Assembly (NCBI GenBank): GCA_018268715.1
Contig: JAFDVZ010000010.1
Span: forward strand, 1-64,000
Source of the DNA: Acidobacteriota bacterium
GTDB lineage: Bacteria > Acidobacteriota > Terriglobia > Bryobacterales > Bryobacteraceae
Length of the DNA: 64,000 bases
Reading direction: 5' to 3'
Under the pieces are notes generated by a model. It did no database searches, had not been told where the DNA came from, and saw nothing but the letters and a program-made list of their open reading frames with translations. How positions within the stretch are numbered: position 1 is the stretch's first letter; the number at the start of each line of letters is the position of its first letter. The translations under genes and the position numbers were made by a program. Shown in pieces: positions 60,570 through 64,000 of this stretch.

Positions 60570-62995
60570 TCGTCTACTGTCATCCCTGCAAATTTCTGTA
60601 CTAACTTCTTCAAACCGTAACCAGGGAAGCTGATGGTCAGCTTCGCCTCGTCGCCCTCGCCTTCCCGGCGAAGGATTGTCCCCCGGCCATACTTAGGATG
60701 GCTGACGGTGGAGCCAGGACCGAACGGTTTTTTCCGTCTCGGCGGCGCGCCCGCGGGTCGCGGACCTGGCGTTCCCATCGGCGGTGTGGCCGGCTGGGAT
60801 TTGGCCTGAAAACTCGGTTGTACCGGACGGGGAGGGGCCGCGGCCGTGGGCGGTCTCGGGTCGTTCCGGGGTGTCTGCTGCGGCGCGATTCCCCTGGGCG
60901 GCGGCAGGCCGCGGTCGGAAAAGAACTGCGCGATGTTATCTAATGAATTATACGTCTTTCCGGTGTACAGCGTCTTGTTGACCGCCTGGCGGACTTCGTA
61001 ACGGTCGGCGTAGAGGTCGATTCCTTCGGTCACGGGGCCCGCGTTCAGGGGCTCGATGAACTGCGACGGGACCTCCTTGAGGAAGCGGGAAGCCATTGAT
61101 GGCTCAGGAGATCCGCCTCCGTAACGCCGGCGCGTGGCGGCCCAGCTCAGGTACAGGCGCTTTTCGGCGCGGGTGATGGCGACGTAGCACAGACGCCGCT
61201 CCTCCTCCATTTTTTGCAGGGGATCGCCGCCGTCGCCGCTGATCGAGCGCGAGTGGGGGAACAGGCCCTCCTCCATGCCGGCCAGGAAGACGATGGGGAA
61301 CTCCAGCCCCTTGGCGTTGTGGATGGTGAGCAGGGTGACCTGCGCGCGTTCGTCCAGATCGTCGGATTCGGCCACCAGGGCGGCGTGGTCCAGGAACTCG
61401 TGGATGGATTCGCCGCGCTCGTGGGCGTCGGCGGCGGCGTTGATCAACTCCTCGATGTTGCCGAGGCGGCTTTCCGAGTCGGGGGACTGGTCTGCGGCGA
61501 GCATCTTCTCGTAGCCGGTGCGTTCGTTGATGGCCGACAGCGTTTCGTTGATGGGGCGGTCCGCAACGCCCGAGGCCAACTCTTCAATGAGCCGGCGGAA
61601 GACGTTGAGGGCGGTTTCGGCGCGCGTCGGGAACGCGTGGTCTTCGATCAGGCGCTCGATGGCCGACCACAGGGTCAGGTTGTTGGCCAGCGCGTACTGC
61701 TCGATCTGCTCGATGGTGGTTTTGCCGATGCCTCGGGCGGGCGTGTTGATGATGCGCAGCAGGCTGATGGAATCGTGCGGGCTGACCAGGACCTTCAGGT
61801 ACGCGAGCAGGTCCTTGATTTCGGCGCGCTGGTAGAAACTGAGGCCGCCGACCACCAGATACTTTCGGCCGTAGCGGCGCAACGCTTCTTCGATCTGGCG
61901 GGACTGGAAGTTGGTCCGATAGAGGACCGCGATACGCTCCCGCGGGTTTTTGCGCATGGCGGTTTCGATCGTATCGGCGATGAACAGCGCTTCGTTTTCG
62001 CCGTCGGGCGCCTGGTAGAGGCCGATCTTCGGGCCGTCTTCGTGCTCGGTCCACAGCCACTTGCCCTTGCGCTCCGTGTTGCGGGCGATCAGGTTGCTGG
62101 CGGCTTCGAGAATGTTCTTGGTCGAGCGGTAGTTCTGCTCCAGGCGGATCACCGCGGCGTCCGGGTAATCCTTCTCAAAGTCGAGGATGTTGCGGATGGT
62201 GGCGCCGCGCCAGCCGTAGATGGACTGGTCCTCATCGCCGACGACGCACAGGTTCTTGTGCGACTGGGTCAACAGGCGGATCAGTTCGTACTGGCTGCGA
62301 TTGGTGTCCTGATACTCGTCGATCATCAGGAACTGGAAGCGGCGGTTGTAGAAGGCGCGCGTTTCGTCGTCGTGCTGGAGCAGGCGCACGGTTTCCAGCA
62401 GGAGGTCGTCGAAGTCGAGGGCGTTGGCCGCGCGCAGACGGTCGTTGTAAAGCTCGAAGACCTTGGCCAGACGCAATGACTTAGGGTCGGCGCTGCGCTT
62501 GTAGAGATCCTCGGGGCCTTCCTTGCGGTTCTTCGAGTGGCTGATGGCCGACAGCGCGCCCCGATGCTGCATGAAGGTCTTGTCGTCGAGGCCCAGTTGA
62601 CGGTAGATGGCCTTGACCAGGCTCAACTGATCGTCGCTGTCGTAGATGTTGAAGCTGGTGGTGAAGCCGGGCCGGATTTCGGCGAGCGCGGCGCCGTTGC
62701 GGCGGAGCAGGCGCACACAAAAGGAGTGGAACGTGGAGACGAACGGGCTGTTCTGCGTGGTGTGGGAGCCGAGCAGCTTTTCCACGCGCTCCCGCATTTC
62801 GCCGGCCGCCTTGTTGGTGAACGTGACGGCCAGGATGCTGGGTCCGCTGACATGATGCTGGCGGATGAGGTGCGCGATGCGATGCGTGATGACGCGCGTT
62901 TTGCCCGATCCCGCGCCCGCCAGCAGCAGGAGCGGGCCTTCGACGTGTGCGACAGCCTCGCGTTGTGGGGGATTTAGCCCTTCAAGGAAATCCAC
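60566..62995 (-). CDS. pcrA: ATP-dependent DNA helicase (UvrD/PcrA type)
   Basis: The 809-residue SF1A helicase has motif I G-A-G-S-G-K-T-R, motif II in D-E-Y-Q-D-T-N, Q-motif N-P-P-Q-R-E-A-V, and motif V/VI V-A-I-T-R-A-E-K-R-L-Y-L-S-W. Its C-terminal tail (about 690-809) is Pro-rich and ends with a Tudor-like P-K-Y-G-R-G-T-I. It unwinds DNA 3'-5' in repair and replication. It overlaps the small basic gene by four bases. Confidence 0.95.
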   Translation of the reverse strand: MDFLEGLNPPQREAVAHVEGPLLLLAGAGSGKTRVITHRIAHLIRQHHVSGPSILAVTFTNKAAGEMRERVEKLLGSHTTQNSPFVSTFHSFCVRLLRRNGAALAEIRPGFTTSFNIYDSDDQLSLVKAIYRQLGLDDKTFMQHRGALSAISHSKNRKEGPEDLYKRSADPKSLRLAKVFELYNDRLRAANALDFDDLLLETVRLLQHDDETRAFYNRRFQFLMIDEYQDTNRSQYELIRLLTQSHKNLCVVGDEDQSIYGWRGATIRNILDFEKDYPDAAVIRLEQNYRSTKNILEAASNLIARNTERKGKWLWTEHEDGPKIGLYQAPDGENEALFIADTIETAMRKNPRERIAVLYRTNFQSRQIEEALRRYGRKYLVVGGLSFYQRAEIKDLLAYLKVLVSPHDSISLLRIINTPARGIGKTTIEQIEQYALANNLTLWSAIERLIEDHAFPTRAETALNVFRRLIEELASGVADRPINETLSAINERTGYEKMLAADQSPDSESRLGNIEELINAAADAHERGESIHEFLDHAALVAESDDLDERAQVTLLTIHNAKGLEFPIVFLAGMEEGLFPHSRSISGDGGDPLQKMEEERRLCYVAITRAEKRLYLSWAATRRRYGGGSPEPSMASRFLKEVPSQFIEPLNAGPVTEGIDLYADRYEVRQAVNKTLYTGKTYNSLDNIAQFFSDRGLPPPRGIAPQQTPRNDPRPPTAAAPPRPVQPSFQAKSQPATPPMGTPGPRPAGAPPRRKKPFGPGSTVSHPKYGRGTILRREGEGDEAKLTISFPGYGLKKLVQKFAGMTVDE

Positions 62996-63020
62996 AATCT
63001 TTCAGTTTAGCAGCCGGGGC

Positions 63021-63057
63021 GGCGCCGCCCGAAACATTTCAGGCGGCGCCTGTTTTT
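63021..63057 (+). terminator. GC-rich hairpin with T-tract upstream of pcrA
   Basis: GGCGCCGCC (63021-63029) pairs with GGCGGCGCC (63042-63050) and is followed by TGTTTTT. In plus orientation this is terminator-like, yet both flanking genes are on the minus strand. It may block antisense transcription, and the stem alone may end the upstream minus-strand transcript. Confidence 0.55.
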
Positions 63058-63062
63058 GGCGG

Positions 63063-64000
63063 CTATTGCTGGGGCTTGGCGAAGGACGTGGCCGGGACGC
63101 CGGTGTTGATCTTGCGGTCGGTGAAGGTGCGGTCCCCGCCGGGTTGGCCGCCCTGGCTGAGCGCTTCCTTGAACGGCAACTGGAGGCCGCCCACGGCGCG
63201 GTAATCGGTCACGGTCTGCTCCACTTCGATGGGGGCGCCCATGCCCATGGACTTGTAGACCATTTTCGAGACCAGGTGCGTGGCGGGGTCGAAGTAGAGC
63301 GTCATCGAGGATGCGCCCTCCTTCCACAGCACGCCGTCGTTGGCTGCGGCCTGGACCTCGGCCTTGCCGTCGATGGCGTCGCGCAGCACGCCGATGGCGC
63401 CCGCGGCGAGGATGGAGCGGACGGCCTCCGGAACCAGGTTGGGCGGCATCTCACGAACCATCGGTCCCTGCTTCAGCCAGAAGCCCTTGCCGTCGAAGAC
63501 CTGCTGCATCTCGCCGAAGGGGAGCTTCATGGTGGCGCGCAGTTTGTCCGGGTATAGAATCTCCTCGGTGGATTCGGCCTTGATTTCGCCTTGCGGGCTT
63601 TTGAGGGTGACCGTGCTGGTGGAGGTCAGGTCCTTCACCGCGCGCAGCGCTTCGGCGCCGCCCATGGCTTTGACGGCGGCTTCCACCATGGCCATGGCCT
63701 TCGCCTTGGTTTCCGCGGTGGCGGCGGGGGTGGCTTCCTTGGGCCGGACGAGGTCCGTCGCGACTGGGTCGAAGTCCTCCACGTTGATGGTGCGGATGGG
63801 ACCCAGGCCGGCCAGGTCCTTGGTGAACTGGCTGGCGTTGCCGACGATGACGATGGCGGTGCGGTCCGGCTGGCGGTACTTCTTCGCCGCGGCGTTCACC
63901 TGGTCGAGCGTGGCCGACTTCAACTTGTCGACGTAGCCTTGCCAGTAGTCGGGCGGGAGGCCGTTGACGGCGCCGCTGATCAGCCGTGACGCCACCGCTT
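63063..64000 (-). CDS. M16-family peptidase-like protein, 5' truncated by the window edge
   Basis: At least 311 residues are visible; the reading frame is open at the window end. The first 85 residues look like the end of an M16 (insulinase-type) domain: P-P-D-Y-W-Q-G-Y-V-D-K-L, A-T-L-D-Q-V-N-A-A-A-K-K-Y, and T-A-I-V-I-V-G. A LolA-like or outer-membrane-sorting-type beta domain follows (about 115-300; Y-P-D-K-L-R-A-T, S-M-T-L-Y-F-D-P-A-T-H-L-V). The zinc motif would lie outside the window. It is likely periplasmic. The fused C-terminal domain is a common acidobacterial variant. Confidence 0.78.
   Translation of the reverse strand, partial: AVASRLISGAVNGLPPDYWQGYVDKLKSATLDQVNAAAKKYRQPDRTAIVIVGNASQFTKDLAGLGPIRTINVEDFDPVATDLVRPKEATPAATAETKAKAMAMVEAAVKAMGGAEALRAVKDLTSTSTVTLKSPQGEIKAESTEEILYPDKLRATMKLPFGEMQQVFDGKGFWLKQGPMVREMPPNLVPEAVRSILAAGAIGVLRDAIDGKAEVQAAANDGVLWKEGASSMTLYFDPATHLVSKMVYKSMGMGAPIEVEQTVTDYRAVGGLQLPFKEALSQGGQPGGDRTFTDRKINTGVPATSFAKPQQ

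Noticed and set aside
61214..62479. 421-residue plus-strand frame opposite pcrA
   Set aside because: It is Val/Gly/Asp-rich shadow sequence of the helicase gene with no independent evidence.

Overview
The window looks like a GC-rich chromosomal segment of an acidobacterium, probably of the Solibacteres/Bryobacter group. This is inferred from gene content: a large MacB-like 'orphan' permease of the acidobacterial type, a BlaI / M56-TonB fusion / TonB cluster, many Sec- or Tat-exported enzymes, and a surface metalloprotease with BACON and DUF11-like modules. No rRNA or other taxonomic marker is present. One tRNA gene was found and no CRISPR array.

Region 1 (1 to about 9,890) is accessory DNA, visibly less GC-rich than the rest. 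It carries two related helix-turn-helix proteins flanking an unknown gene, then a tightly coupled cassette: an ECF-like sigma factor, a zinc-finger membrane anti-sigma factor, a PDZ-S41 protease-like protein, and a TPR-CHAT caspase-like protein. It ends with an excisionase-like gene and a tyrosine integrase directly beside the 3' end of tRNA-Thr(CGU). This is the layout of an integrative element inserted at a tRNA; its left end lies outside the window. The sigma/anti-sigma/two-protease cassette is the best candidate here for an undescribed signalling or defence system.

Region 2 (10,000-27,400) holds sugar use (GH3 glycosidase plus GPH symporter), a gamma-glutamylcyclotransferase-like gene, an apparently exported D-2-hydroxyacid dehydrogenase divergent from a Tat-exported Gfo/Idh/MocA oxidoreductase, the ADOP permease, the BlaI-M56-TonB-TonB signalling cluster with a palindromic operator, an HNH nuclease, a VOC protein, and the run purE-purK-sirtuin followed by isocitrate dehydrogenase.

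Region 3 (27,500-38,600) contains a cytochrome-oxidase assembly trio (heme O synthase, SCO1, DUF420), a PIN/HTH toxin-antitoxin pair, several small conserved proteins, a PqaA-like protein, an aldo/keto reductase, a zinc-ribbon methyltransferase, a YqjF-like protein, a degenerate EAL-HDOD protein and an N-carbamoylputrescine amidase-like hydrolase.

Region 4 (38,600-49,730) is a plus-strand run of exported peptidases (M14, DUF885), a Tat-exported glycosidase-like protein, a TPR protein, a YfhO-like membrane protein and a FecR/DUF6600-like protein, closed by a strong intrinsic terminator.

Region 5 (49,770-64,000) starts with the remains of a cyanophycinase-like gene, then a Tat-exported SnoaL-like protein, a double MoaF-like protein, the 1,452-residue metalloprotease, a signal-peptide methyltransferase, a thioredoxin-like protein, an amino acid permease, a 52-residue lysine/arginine-rich protein coupled to the PcrA/UvrD helicase, and the 3' part of an M16-type protein running off the window.
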